Positions 37,474 to 47,722 of a DNA stretch of 64,000 bases are shown in pieces. The position numbers and the translations under genes were made by a program. The notes under the pieces were generated by a model that saw only the letters and a program-made list of their open reading frames with translations, was not told the origin of the DNA and made no database searches. This stretch comes from Neobacillus niacini (GTDB taxonomy: Bacteria; Bacillota; Bacilli; Bacillales; Cytobacillaceae), in assembly GCF_030817595.1 (NCBI RefSeq), contig NZ_JAUSZN010000001.1, positions 4,256,001-4,320,000 on the forward strand. The letters run 5' to 3'. Position 1 is the stretch's first letter. Every line of letters begins with the position of its first letter.

Positions 37474-38241
37474 TCAGTTTATGTCGAATATTTTTTTTGC
37501 GTTAGCAGTTGTTATTTCTGCCACTTCTTCAAAGGATATCCCTTTGATCTCAGCAATTTGCTCTGCAACTAACTTTACATATCCTGGTTCATTGCGTTTT
37601 CCACGATACGGATGAGGAGCAAGATACGGACAATCGGTCTCAATCAGCAGTTTTTCTATTGGAACCACCGCTGCCACTTCCTTGGGTTTTTTGGCATTTT
37701 TAAATGTAACGGGGCCTCCAAGTGAAATGTAAAAATTCATTTTTAGACATTCAACTGCAACCTCAGGACTTCCACTAAAGCAATGCATGATTCCCCCGAC
37801 TTCAGCTGCTCCCTCCTCCTGTAGAATTTCTACAATGTCAGCCGTTGCCTCCCGATTATGAATGACGATTGGAAGTTTTACTCTTTTAGCCAACTGAATT
37901 TGCTTTCGAAATACCTCTTTTTGAATATCCTTTGGAGATTTGTCCCAATGGTAGTCTAGCCCCATTTCCCCTATCGCCACTACTTTTGGGTGAGAGGCCA
38001 GCTCTTCTATCCATAGCAAATCATCATCAGTCATATCAATCGCATCAACAGGGTGCCAGCCAACGCATGCATGAATAAAATCGTATTTCTCAGCAAGCTC
38101 CATTGCCCTTTTTATAGTTGGTCTGTCAAAACCAACACAAACCATTTTCGATACTCCGGACTCTTGAGCCCTTATGATTACTTCTTCTAAGTCTTCCTCA
38201 AATTGTTCTGCATTTAAATGGACATGCGTGTCAAATAGCAT
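37474..38241 (-). CDS. tatD: TatD family metal-dependent deoxyribonuclease (YabD)
   Basis: 255 residues. Amidohydrolase-fold nuclease; metal ligands appear as THVHLN near the N-terminus, GEMGLDYHW, IHNREA and the HCFSGS and TDCPYLAPHPYRGKRNEP region. Functions in DNA repair or degradation are proposed for the family; the cellular substrate is uncertain. Directly downstream of metG on the same strand, as in B. subtilis. Confidence 0.94.
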   Translation of the reverse strand: MLFDTHVHLNAEQFEEDLEEVIIRAQESGVSKMVCVGFDRPTIKRAMELAEKYDFIHACVGWHPVDAIDMTDDDLLWIEELASHPKVVAIGEMGLDYHWDKSPKDIQKEVFRKQIQLAKRVKLPIVIHNREATADIVEILQEEGAAEVGGIMHCFSGSPEVAVECLKMNFYISLGGPVTFKNAKKPKEVAAVVPIEKLLIETDCPYLAPHPYRGKRNEPGYVKLVAEQIAEIKGISFEEVAEITTANAKKIFDIN

Positions 38242-38301
38242 AAGTCAAACTCCTTTGTTGAATTTCATCACTATTTCCTGTCGAACCTATAAAGAAAAAA
38301 T

Positions 38302-38345
38302 GGAAATGCCACGAAATTTGTTTCACGTGGAACATTTCCATTCAA
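38302..38345 (-). terminator. metG terminator containing parS
   Basis: Minus strand ATGGAAATG pairs with CATTTCCAT; inside, CCACG pairs with CGTGG across a two-base bulge, and TTTTTTC follows the outer arm. The parS sequence forms part of the stem and loop. Confidence 0.75.
38319..38334. promoter_or_regulatory. parS: parS, ParB (Spo0J) loading site
   Basis: The minus strand reads TGTTCCACGTGAAACA, a full match to the 16-bp parS consensus TGTTNCACGTGAAACA known from B. subtilis. ParB loads here and spreads, recruiting SMC to the origin region. The location close to the replication origin fits. Confidence 0.92.
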
Positions 38346-38349
38346 AAAT

Positions 38350-40362
<2,013 letters not shown>

Positions 40363-40395
40363 TTATTACCTTTTTTCATCCTCTTATATCATCAA

Positions 40396-40424
40396 AATAT
40401 ACCCAAAAATCAATAAATGTGCAA
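40396..40424 (-). promoter_or_regulatory. Candidate metG sigma-A promoter
   Basis: Minus strand TTGCAC, 17 bases, TATATT. The roughly 75-base leader shows no T-box sequence. The rest of the metG-abrB gap (about 40430-40530) is A/T-rich with nothing recognised. Confidence 0.5.
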
Positions 40425-40536
40425 TAAAGCCTAAAAATAAGCTTTAGATTTATTTTACCATTTTTCTTATCTCCCCCCAAAAAAATGGAACCTCAGTCGA
40501 AACTTATATTATTAAAATAGAAGATTATTGTAGTTT

Positions 40537-40545
40537 TTTGTCGAA
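40537..40545 (+). promoter_or_regulatory. Spo0A box, distal abrB upstream region
   Basis: TTTGTCGAA, a full match to TTTGTCRAA, about 150 bases upstream of the abrB promoter. Confidence 0.5.
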
Positions 40546-40689
40546 TTTTAAAACGATGTTAAGAATGTAATTTTAAAAAAACAATAATGTTAAAAACCCT
40601 TTTCACCTGAATGGCCATTCATTATAGATTGATATTACAACATTTCTATGAAATGATAATATTTGCCATTATTTTTCACCATAAAATAA

Positions 40690-40718
40690 TTGACGGAAAT
40701 GGGAATGGCTGGTATTAT
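40690..40718 (+). promoter_or_regulatory. abrB sigma-A promoter
   Basis: TTGACG (40690-40695), 17 bases, TATTAT (40713-40718), followed by about 80 bases of leader to the abrB start. Confidence 0.8.
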
Positions 40719-40734
40719 AAATTTATAAAAATAA

Positions 40735-40751
40735 TGTCGAATAATGACGAA
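40735..40751 (+). promoter_or_regulatory. Tandem Spo0A boxes in the abrB leader
   Basis: TGTCGAA (40735-40741) and TGACGAA (40745-40751) lie ten bases apart, just downstream of the start of transcription. The same pair is found in B. subtilis, where Spo0A-P represses abrB from these sites. Confidence 0.8.
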
Positions 40752-40799
40752 TTGATAGAGAAATAAATTAATAGGTTAAATACGAGAGGAGCTATTAAA

Positions 40800-41084
40800 A
40801 TGAAATCTACAGGTATTGTCCGTAAAGTTGATGAATTAGGTCGTGTAGTTATTCCTATCGAATTAAGAAGAACACTTGGTATTGCTGAAAAAGACGCACT
40901 TGAAATCTACGTTGATGATGAGCGCATTATCTTAAAGAAATACAAACCTAATATGACTTGCCAAGTTACTGGTGAAGTTTCTGATGACAACTTAGCACTT
41001 GCTGGCGGAAAGTTAATCCTTAGCCGTGAAGGTGCCGAACAGTTAGTAAATGAGATCAAAAGCCAATTTGAATTAGTAAAATAA
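40800..41084 (+). CDS. abrB: Transition-state regulator AbrB
   Basis: 94 residues. The N-terminal swapped-hairpin domain MKSTGIVRKVDELGRVVIPI is the DNA-binding part; Cys (TCQVTGE) and the C-terminal multimerisation region are conserved. It represses post-exponential genes such as spoVG. GAGAGGAGCTATTAAA precedes the ATG. It is the only plus-strand gene in the core block and is divergent from metG. Confidence 0.97.
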   Translation: MKSTGIVRKVDELGRVVIPIELRRTLGIAEKDALEIYVDDERIILKKYKPNMTCQVTGEVSDDNLALAGGKLILSREGAEQLVNEIKSQFELVK

Positions 41085-41092
41085 TATAAATG

Positions 41093-41126
41093 AAGCTTCT
41101 CCTAAATCAGGAGAAGCTTTTTTATA
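41093..41126 (+). terminator. Intrinsic terminator after abrB
   Basis: AAGCTTCTCCT and AGGAGAAGCTT form an 11-bp stem around AAATC, then TTTTT. It ends against the convergent rsmI stop codon and may serve both. Confidence 0.9.
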
Positions 41127-42008
41127 TTATTGGTCGATATGGTACGCCTGATACACTTCACGTTTGTTTATGCTGCGATCTTTCGCCGTCTGTTTAATTG
41201 CCTCTTTTGACGGAATATCTTTTACATTTATGTAGTGATTTACATGTTCTTCAATCGACAAGGTTTCCCACCAGGAACTTTCTTCTTCCTTTAGTGTACT
41301 TTCATCCGCACCTTCAATGATCAAACAAAATTCCCCGCGAATTTCATCCTGATGTACCCATTCCAATAACTCAGATAAGTTTCCTCTTATAAATTCCTCG
41401 AATTTTTTGGTTAATTCCCTGCAAATAGCCGCTTTACGATTACCGAGAATTTCATACATTACGGTTAGTGTTTCTTTCAGTCGATGTGGCGACTCATAGA
41501 AAACAAGAGTTCCTGTTTGCCTCTTTAAGCTCTCTAACTCTGTCCTCTTTTCCTTTTTACTTCGGTTTAAGAATCCATAAAAATAAAAGGGCTGACAGGT
41601 AAGTCCTGAGGCAATTAATGCTGGGAGGGCTGCATTAGCTCCTGGTAATGGCACTACCGTTACTTTTTCACTTATTGCCGCCTCTACAAGCTCATATCCT
41701 GGGTCTGAAATAGCTGGCATACCAGCGTCACTCACCAAGGCAATTTTCATGCCTTCCTTAATTTTATGAATAAGCTTTTCACCACTGGATTCTTTATTAT
41801 GCTCATGATAGCTGACAACTGGCGTTTGAATTTCAAAGTAATTGCATAACTTCTTTGTATTTCTTGTATCCTCTGCTGCAATCAAATCTGCTTCCTTTAA
41901 AATCCTTACAGCACGAAAACTCATGTCCTCAAGGTTGCCAATTGGTGTTGGGACAAGATATAGTATTCCTTTTTGCGCCTCATTTTCAAAGCTCTTTTGC
42001 TGCCACAT
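41127..42008 (-). CDS. rsmI: 16S rRNA 2'-O-ribose C1402 methyltransferase
   Basis: 293 residues. Tetrapyrrole-methylase fold: LYLVPTPIGNLEDMSFRAV, AAEDTRNTKKL, SDAGMPAISDPGYELV and PLPGANAALPALIASG are all diagnostic. The longer C-terminal tail is normal for Bacillus. It lies 12 bases after yabB; the GIY-YIG gene yazA that separates them in B. subtilis is not here. Confidence 0.95.
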   Translation of the reverse strand: MWQQKSFENEAQKGILYLVPTPIGNLEDMSFRAVRILKEADLIAAEDTRNTKKLCNYFEIQTPVVSYHEHNKESSGEKLIHKIKEGMKIALVSDAGMPAISDPGYELVEAAISEKVTVVPLPGANAALPALIASGLTCQPFYFYGFLNRSKKEKRTELESLKRQTGTLVFYESPHRLKETLTVMYEILGNRKAAICRELTKKFEEFIRGNLSELLEWVHQDEIRGEFCLIIEGADESTLKEEESSWWETLSIEEHVNHYINVKDIPSKEAIKQTAKDRSINKREVYQAYHIDQ

Positions 42009-42020
42009 TTAAACAACCCC

Positions 42021-42764
42021 TTATTTATCTCCATATAAAATCTTTCTTACTTCTGCTGTATATTCCCCCTCTTCATTATAAACAAATAAAGGTGGAAGTA
42101 TTTTCAAATCAGGACTGCCATCCTTGATCGCTTCAATTAGTAATGTATTTGCCTCTTTTCCCTGTTTTGGATAGACAAACTGAATGCGCTTCGGTTCAAG
42201 GCGATACTGCCGCATGACCGTAATGATATCCATCAGCCTTCCAGGACGATGAACAAACGCCACCTTCCCGCCCTGTCTCACCAATTGGCTTGAAGCCTTT
42301 ACAGCGTCTTCAAGAGTACATAGGATCTCATGACGGGCAATCGCTAAATGTTCATTCGGATTTATCTCTTCTTTTGATGGAGTTAGAAAATAGGGAGGAT
42401 TGCAGGTAACTACATCATATTTTCCATACCCCAATTGTTTTGGCATTTCTTTTATATCACCGTGAATCATCTGAAGGCGTTCCTGAAGATTGTTATATTC
42501 AATACTTCTGACTGCCATGTCATAAAGACGTTCTTGTATCTCTACACCGATAATATTCCCCTTTGTACGAGCACTTAAAAATAATGGAATAACACCATTT
42601 CCACTGCAAAGATCAATAAGATTTCCTTTTTGTATCGGGACATACACAAATCGAGCGAGTAAAACCGCATCGAGCGAAAAAGCAAAAACTGACGGACTTT
42701 GGATAATCCTTAAATTCTCAGCAAGCAAGTAATCCAGCCGTTCATCACCCTTTAACATAACCAT
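42021..42764 (-). CDS. yabB: tRNA1(Val) (adenine37-N6)-methyltransferase-like protein YabB
   Basis: 247 residues. Rossmann SAM-dependent methyltransferase: [16 protein letters not shown] is motif I and CNPPYF the NPPY catalytic motif, specific for amino-group methylation. It is related to E. coli TrmN6; the substrate in Bacillus is inferred. ATG 42762-42764 with AGAGGTG about six bases upstream matches B. subtilis; a GTG three codons earlier is possible. Confidence 0.92.
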   Translation of the reverse strand: MVMLKGDERLDYLLAENLRIIQSPSVFAFSLDAVLLARFVYVPIQKGNLIDLCSGNGVIPLFLSARTKGNIIGVEIQERLYDMAVRSIEYNNLQERLQMIHGDIKEMPKQLGYGKYDVVTCNPPYFLTPSKEEINPNEHLAIARHEILCTLEDAVKASSQLVRQGGKVAFVHRPGRLMDIITVMRQYRLEPKRIQFVYPKQGKEANTLLIEAIKDGSPDLKILPPLFVYNEEGEYTAEVRKILYGDK

Positions 42765-42786
42765 CCTATACACCTCTAAATAATAT

Positions 42787-42818
42787 GTAAAAAAATAAGG
42801 TTGACCTGTGTCAACCTC
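42787..42818 (-). terminator. Intrinsic terminator between yabA and yabB
   Basis: Minus strand AGGTTGAC and GTCAACCT form a perfect 8-bp stem around ACAG, followed by TATTTTTTT. Only about 22 bases remain before yabB, so read-through probably feeds yabB and rsmI. Confidence 0.8.
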
Positions 42819-42824
42819 TTCATG

Positions 42825-43196
42825 TTATTTCTTATTAAGAAAGGAGAGACAAAATAAGCAATCGCCTTCCTTACGTAAACTTCCAAAATGAAGATTACAA
42901 ATGTGAAATCCTTCTTGGTATAGACGAGCAAGATTATCATAACCTTCTCCGATATCTAAAGTCCGATCTCCGGCAGATACACGAGAAGTTGTCCCTTTTT
43001 TAACTTTCTCATCCCTTTTTTCTTTATCCGTGGTTACATCTAAACGGCGTCTTAGATGTTCGTTTTCTAGCTTTAAATAGTGATTCTCTTCTAGTATTTC
43101 GGCTAAATGCTGCTTTAATTCCCCGAGCTGTTGGTAAAGATGGCCAATTTGTGTTTCCATATTACTTACTGATTCAAATATCTCTTTTTTATCCAC
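42825..43196 (-). CDS. yabA: Replication initiation control protein YabA
   Basis: 123 residues. Binds DnaA and DnaN to limit initiation. The N-terminal leucine-zipper coiled coil (about 8-60) is followed by a variable linker and a zinc domain: HICNLHFG and CLFC supply the ligands in the conserved ending [16 protein letters not shown] 43194-43196, with AGAGGTG six bases upstream, gives MDKKEIF; a GTG three codons earlier is less likely. Confidence 0.94.
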   Translation of the reverse strand: MDKKEIFESVSNMETQIGHLYQQLGELKQHLAEILEENHYLKLENEHLRRRLDVTTDKEKRDEKVKKGTTSRVSAGDRTLDIGEGYDNLARLYQEGFHICNLHFGSLRKEGDCLFCLSFLNKK

Positions 43197-43208
43197 GTCG
43201 CACACCTC

Positions 43209-44036
43209 TTAATCTGTGGATTGTATAGACAAGGCACCTTCTTTAATGATTTCGTCCAATGTATACTCCAGAACTCGATCCTGTTCCTTTAGTTCCACCT
43301 GAAGTACCCGCTCTAATATATTTAATCCTACCACTTTTCCTCGACCTTGAGGAGTTTGAATTATTTCGCCTAAATCAGGCAGCTGCTCCTTAGCAGCTTC
43401 ATATTCATCATTTTCATATTTTAAACAGCACATCAGTCTGCCGCATAAACCGGATATCTTGGTAGGATTCAATGAGAGATTTTGGTCCTTTGCCATCTTA
43501 ATGGACACAGGATCAAAATCACCTAAAAATGTGGAGCAACACAGCATCCTTCCACACGGACCAATTCCTCCAAGCATTTTTGCTTCGTCCCTGACACCGA
43601 TTTGGCGCAATTCAATTCTTGTCCGAAAAATGGACGCTAAATCTTTTACTAGCTCACGAAAATCTACTCTTCCGTCAGCAGTAAAATAGAAAATTATTTT
43701 ATTTCGATCAAATGTATATTCAACATCGACTAGTTTCATATCTAATTGATGTCCATTTACTTTTTCATTACAAACATCATATGCTTCCTGGGCAGCTTGT
43801 TTATTTTCTTCAACGATCATTCGATCCTTGTGATCTGCAATTCTCACTACCTTTTTTAAAGGTAAAACGACATCGTGCTCTTCGACCTGTTTACGTGGAA
43901 CAACTGCCCTGCCGTATTCTACGCCGCGCACTGTTTCGACAATTACAAAGTCGTCCTTTTGAATTGAGAGGTCTCCAGGATCAAAATAATAGATTTTACC
44001 CGCTTTTTTAAAGCGTACTCCTACAACATCATACAA
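43209..44036 (-). CDS. ricT: RicT (YaaT), Fe-S subunit of the RNase Y specificity complex
   Basis: 275 residues, PSP1 family. CGRMLCC and CGRLMCC with nearby cysteines hold the [4Fe-4S] clusters; EYTFDRNKIIFYFTADGRVDF is a conserved core shown here by its FYFTADGRVDF end. With YlbF and YmcA it directs RNase Y cleavage and affects sporulation and competence. The start is TTG 44034-44036 with AGGAGGGA upstream; homologues start identically. It overlaps holB by eight bases. Confidence 0.94.
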   Translation of the reverse strand: MYDVVGVRFKKAGKIYYFDPGDLSIQKDDFVIVETVRGVEYGRAVVPRKQVEEHDVVLPLKKVVRIADHKDRMIVEENKQAAQEAYDVCNEKVNGHQLDMKLVDVEYTFDRNKIIFYFTADGRVDFRELVKDLASIFRTRIELRQIGVRDEAKMLGGIGPCGRMLCCSTFLGDFDPVSIKMAKDQNLSLNPTKISGLCGRLMCCLKYENDEYEAAKEQLPDLGEIIQTPQGRGKVVGLNILERVLQVELKEQDRVLEYTLDEIIKEGALSIQSTD

Positions 44037-45042
44037 ATGAAGATCCCTCCTGCAAATTCAACACAAGCTCTTCCATCATTAGCTGCGGATTCATATTAGC
44101 CGCAAGCTTCCTTTTTGCCTCGAGAATAGCCGACATTTGATCCGATAACCGCCGTCCGGATGTTTCAAGAGCATACTGTCTTAACCGGTCACTTTCAGCT
44201 TTAAAGACGATTTGCTCCTGTTTATCTAATTGTATATATAATAAATCCTTAAAAATAAGAAGTAAAAGATCTAAACCACGATTAATCTGTTCTTTCTCTT
44301 TAAAATGTGAGAACCAATCTCCTTGAAGAGTAACCATTGCTTCTAAAGGATTTTTTCTCAGCACCTCATATAATTTTAACACTATTTTTTGAGCTTGTGC
44401 AAACCAATCATCGACATTTAATTCATACGCCTCATCAAGGTTATTTGTCAGCTGTGCTAATAAGGGCGCTTTCATTGGATTTACGCCGTTTTCAGTCAGT
44501 TGATTAATCATCGCTAATGGAGATAATGGTTTAAATGATAAAATTTGGCACCGTGAAAGGATGGTTGGCAGCAATTGTTGTGGCTGCTCTGATAATAGAA
44601 AGGCTGTTGTTTGTGAGTTGGGTTCCTCTAGAAACTTTAACAAACTATTTGCTGCACTCACACTCATTTTATCAGCATCACTAATCATATAAACCTTTCT
44701 AGACGATTCCACACCTTTTTTCGAGAATTCCTCCTGGAGATCTTGAATCTGTTGTTTCTTAATTGATAACCCATCAGGCTCAACCTTATGGACATCTGGG
44801 TGATTACCACTATTAATACGACGGCAATTATGACAGTTCTCACATGGTTTAAATCCTTCTATTAAAGAATCACAAAATAATGCTTTTGTGATTAATAAGG
44901 CAATTTCTTTTTTTCCAGTCCCTCTGATTCCTTCAAGTAAATAGGCGTGGGCGACTCGCTGTTTCAACAAACTGTTCTTTAACATTTTTAGCACTGCAGG
45001 CTGAAGCTCTTCTAGTTGATCCCATGTTTTTACCAAGTTCAT
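44029..45042 (-). CDS. holB: DNA polymerase III delta-prime subunit
   Basis: 337 residues. Part of the clamp loader. EGIRGTGKKEIA is the degenerate P-loop; the zinc module CENCHNCRR and the DADKMSVSAANSLLKFLEEP and LLSEQPQQLLPTILSRCQ blocks are typical. The ATG at 45040-45042 is taken; a GTG just upstream is possible and the ribosome binding site is poor (AAGTGGG). It lies 24 bases after darA with no yaaR between them, unlike B. subtilis. Confidence 0.94.
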   Translation of the reverse strand: MNLVKTWDQLEELQPAVLKMLKNSLLKQRVAHAYLLEGIRGTGKKEIALLITKALFCDSLIEGFKPCENCHNCRRINSGNHPDVHKVEPDGLSIKKQQIQDLQEEFSKKGVESSRKVYMISDADKMSVSAANSLLKFLEEPNSQTTAFLLSEQPQQLLPTILSRCQILSFKPLSPLAMINQLTENGVNPMKAPLLAQLTNNLDEAYELNVDDWFAQAQKIVLKLYEVLRKNPLEAMVTLQGDWFSHFKEKEQINRGLDLLLLIFKDLLYIQLDKQEQIVFKAESDRLRQYALETSGRRLSDQMSAILEAKRKLAANMNPQLMMEELVLNLQEGSSFV

Positions 45043-45066
45043 CACCCACTTAGATTTAAGATAGAT

Positions 45067-45420
<354 letters not shown>

Positions 45421-45437
45421 TCATTTATCTTTCCTAT

Positions 45438-45443
45438 ATTATA
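45438..45443 (-). promoter_or_regulatory. Candidate promoter of darA-holB-ricT
   Basis: Minus strand TGTTATAAT: a consensus -10 with extended TGn. The -35 region is weak (TGTAAC at 16 bases). It lets darA be transcribed without tmk. Confidence 0.5.
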
Positions 45444-45552
45444 ACAGGTATTTGTCCTCGTTACATTGATATTCGACAGAGGTTGTATTCGAAAGTTGTC
45501 TAAAATTTTATTATGGGCTGCCCAGCAAAATTAACTTATGTGTTTTATATGC

Positions 45553-45585
45553 AAAAAAGCTGACCCATTTTAAGTCAGCTTTTTT
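45553..45585 (-). terminator. Intrinsic terminator after the ABC transporter operon
   Basis: AAAAAAGCTGAC and GTCAGCTTTTTT form a 12-bp stem with a 9-base loop and T-runs on either strand. It closes the minus-strand operon and insulates darA. Confidence 0.88.
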
Positions 45586-45592
45586 CTCATTA

Positions 45593-46486
45593 TTAACCTT
45601 TTACAGATCCTGCTGCAATACCTTCAACAATACGATCACTTAAAATAAAGTATGCTATTAATACTGGGATAATACTAATCATCAATGTGGCACCAATTGC
45701 TCCCCAATCCGTCAAATACTGTCCTACGAAGTTGTTTACCCCAACGGTAATCGTTTTCCATTTGTCAGAGCTCAGGAAAGTGTTAACGAATACAAATTCG
45801 TTCCAGTTATAAATCATGTTGATGATGACAGTGGTTGAAAGCACTGGTACTGTCATTGGAAGTGTAATTTGGAAGAAGATCCGATGGATGGAACAGCCAT
45901 CCACAACAGCTGCTTCTTCAATCTCCCGTGGAATGGTTTTGTAAAATCCAGTTAAAATCATAATCGTAATCGGTAAGTTAAATGCTACATACGATAAGAT
46001 AACGGACATTGGATTATCAATCATATTTGCCATTTTAAAGAAATTAAATAATGGTATTAAGGTTGAATGAAGCGGGATCATATATCCAGCCATAAACAAG
46101 CCAAGGACCAATCCACTTAACTTCCATTCCATTCTCGTAATAGCAAACGTTACAAAGCTGGCAAGGATAACAGTAATTACAACTGCAGCCACCGTGTACA
46201 ACACACTATTAAAGAAGTAAACATCGATATGACCTGCTGTCCAGGCCTTTGCGTAGTTGCCCCACTGTGGATCTTGCGGGAGCGCAAACGGAGACATCCC
46301 GAAAACTTCCTGATTTGTTTTTAAGGAGAACAGGAATAACCATATTAGCGGGTACACCTGTATGATTGCAATTACTCCTAGGATAAAATAAAGAATTCCA
46401 TATCCAATTTTGTTTCCTAGTGTTTTACTCGTTTTATAAGAAGCTGATAGGGTCGTTTTTTGTGTTTCTATTGCAACTCTACTCAT
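45593..46486 (-). CDS. Sugar ABC transporter permease, MalG-type (CUT1)
   Basis: 297 residues with six membrane helices. The EAA loop that contacts the ATPase is EEAAVVDGCSIHRIFF, and the MalG-like ending is ...RIVEGIAAGSVKG. ATG 46484-46486 has GGGGAG eight bases upstream. It follows the second permease by 17 bases. Third gene of a binding protein-permease-permease operon; sugar specificity is inferred as xylo-oligosaccharide from neighbouring genes. No ATPase gene is linked, so a shared MsmX-like ATPase is likely. Confidence 0.9.
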   Translation of the reverse strand: MSRVAIETQKTTLSASYKTSKTLGNKIGYGILYFILGVIAIIQVYPLIWLFLFSLKTNQEVFGMSPFALPQDPQWGNYAKAWTAGHIDVYFFNSVLYTVAAVVITVILASFVTFAITRMEWKLSGLVLGLFMAGYMIPLHSTLIPLFNFFKMANMIDNPMSVILSYVAFNLPITIMILTGFYKTIPREIEEAAVVDGCSIHRIFFQITLPMTVPVLSTTVIINMIYNWNEFVFVNTFLSSDKWKTITVGVNNFVGQYLTDWGAIGATLMISIIPVLIAYFILSDRIVEGIAAGSVKG

Positions 46487-46503
46487 CCTTTTCACTCCCC
46501 TTT

Positions 46504-47379
46504 TTAATAGTCGACATCTTTTGTATTAAGTAACTTTTGAATTACCCATGTTGCAACAATACAAATGACCAATAAACCGAATCCAATAGCGCTTCCGTAA
46601 CCGAAGTTATACTTGCTGAACGCTTCTGTATACATGTATGATGCCATAACCTCAGAGGCACCGTTAGGTCCGCCGCCAGTTAAGACAAAGATCAAGTCAA
46701 AGTACTTTAACGAACCGACAATCGCCAGGATGACCATGACTTTGATTACACCTGAGATTAAAGGAACCTTAATTTTATACGCGATTTGAATAGATGTCGC
46801 TCCATCAATTTTTGCAGCCTCAATCAGTTCTTCTGGAACATTTTTTAATGCAGCATAGAAAATGATGATATAGAAACCTGCATATTGCCATACGATTGGA
46901 AAGAAGAGCGCATATAAAACGATATTAGAATCCGCTAACCATAGCGGAGGATTGTCAACGCCAATCAACACTAGCATTCTGTTAAGCATACCGTTCGTAG
47001 GGTCAAAAATTTTCGCCCAAAGCTGTCCGATAGCGACAGAAGATAATAACATTGGGATTAAGTAAATTTTTCTTAAAAAGTTAGCACCTTTAATCTTACT
47101 CGCTAATATCAGCGATAAAATTAAATAACCTACCAAGCTTAAAGCGGAAAAAAGACCTAGTAAAAGGGAATGCCATGCACTTTGCCAAAACTTTGTGTCC
47201 TTTGCTAATTCAATGTAATTCTCTAAACCGATGAATTTCATCTTACCGATGCCGTTCCAGTCCATTAGACCGTAATATCCAGTTAAGACAATCGGGATAT
47301 AGATTAATAGCAGAATAAGAAGTAACGATGGAAGTACGTAAAGGCTGATTACCCATTTGTTTGACATTACACTTTTCAT
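46504..47379 (-). CDS. Sugar ABC transporter permease, MalF-type (CUT1)
   Basis: 291 residues, six membrane helices, EAA loop EELIEAAKIDGATSIQI and the conserved LTGGGPNGASEVMASYMY. AAGGGAGTA precedes the ATG. It pairs with the MalG-type permease to form the channel. A 250-base MITE-like element separates it from its binding-protein gene. Confidence 0.9.
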   Translation of the reverse strand: MKSVMSNKWVISLYVLPSLLLILLLIYIPIVLTGYYGLMDWNGIGKMKFIGLENYIELAKDTKFWQSAWHSLLLGLFSALSLVGYLILSLILASKIKGANFLRKIYLIPMLLSSVAIGQLWAKIFDPTNGMLNRMLVLIGVDNPPLWLADSNIVLYALFFPIVWQYAGFYIIIFYAALKNVPEELIEAAKIDGATSIQIAYKIKVPLISGVIKVMVILAIVGSLKYFDLIFVLTGGGPNGASEVMASYMYTEAFSKYNFGYGSAIGFGLLVICIVATWVIQKLLNTKDVDY

Positions 47380-47401
47380 GTTTATACTCCCTTCTTATTT
47401 G

Positions 47402-47650
47402 AAAAGGCTGTGTTAAATTTGTCTGTTGATTTGCGCTCCACTAAGGAATGCTTCTTGGAATAATCATCGCAGGGACAGGCGTTCTCTGCCTGTATCGAGG
47501 CACTTCGCTTTCCGCGGGCGGTACGGGGAGCCTCCTCAGCGCTAAAGCGCCTGCGGGGTCTCCCCTGCCCCGTCCTCCCGCAGGAGTCTTCGTGCCTTCC
47601 GCGCAAATCAACAGAGTGCCAATATCAACATTCGCTTTAACACAGCCCAT
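47402..47650. mobile_element. MITE-like element, family A copy 2
   Basis: About 248 bases with ends GGCTGTGTTAAA and TTTAACACAGCC. A perfect subterminal inverted repeat, TCTGTTGATTTGCGC and GCGCAAATCAACAGA, lies inside them. The core is GC-rich with GCTTTCCGCGGGCGG and CCTGCGGGGTCTC. No transposase. Open frames inside are products of the GC-rich palindromes. Confidence 0.8.
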
Positions 47651-47671
47651 TTAAAAAAGCGGCTAAAATGA

Positions 47672-47698
47672 TAGAGGGCATAACCTGTATGCCCTCTA
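47672..47698 (-). terminator. Hairpin after the binding-protein gene (attenuator or stabiliser)
   Basis: Minus strand TAGAGGGCATA and TATGCCCTCTA form an 11-bp stem around CAGGT, followed by the weak tail TCATTTT. It probably protects the upstream mRNA or partly terminates, giving more binding protein than permease. Confidence 0.6.
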
Positions 47699-47722
47699 CG
47701 CTGAGATTTTAATTAGGCCATT

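Noticed and set aside
47441..47650. Small open reading frames in the 47.4-kb element
   Set aside because: Several frames are open on both strands because of the GC-rich palindromes. None has a ribosome binding site or recognisable protein.
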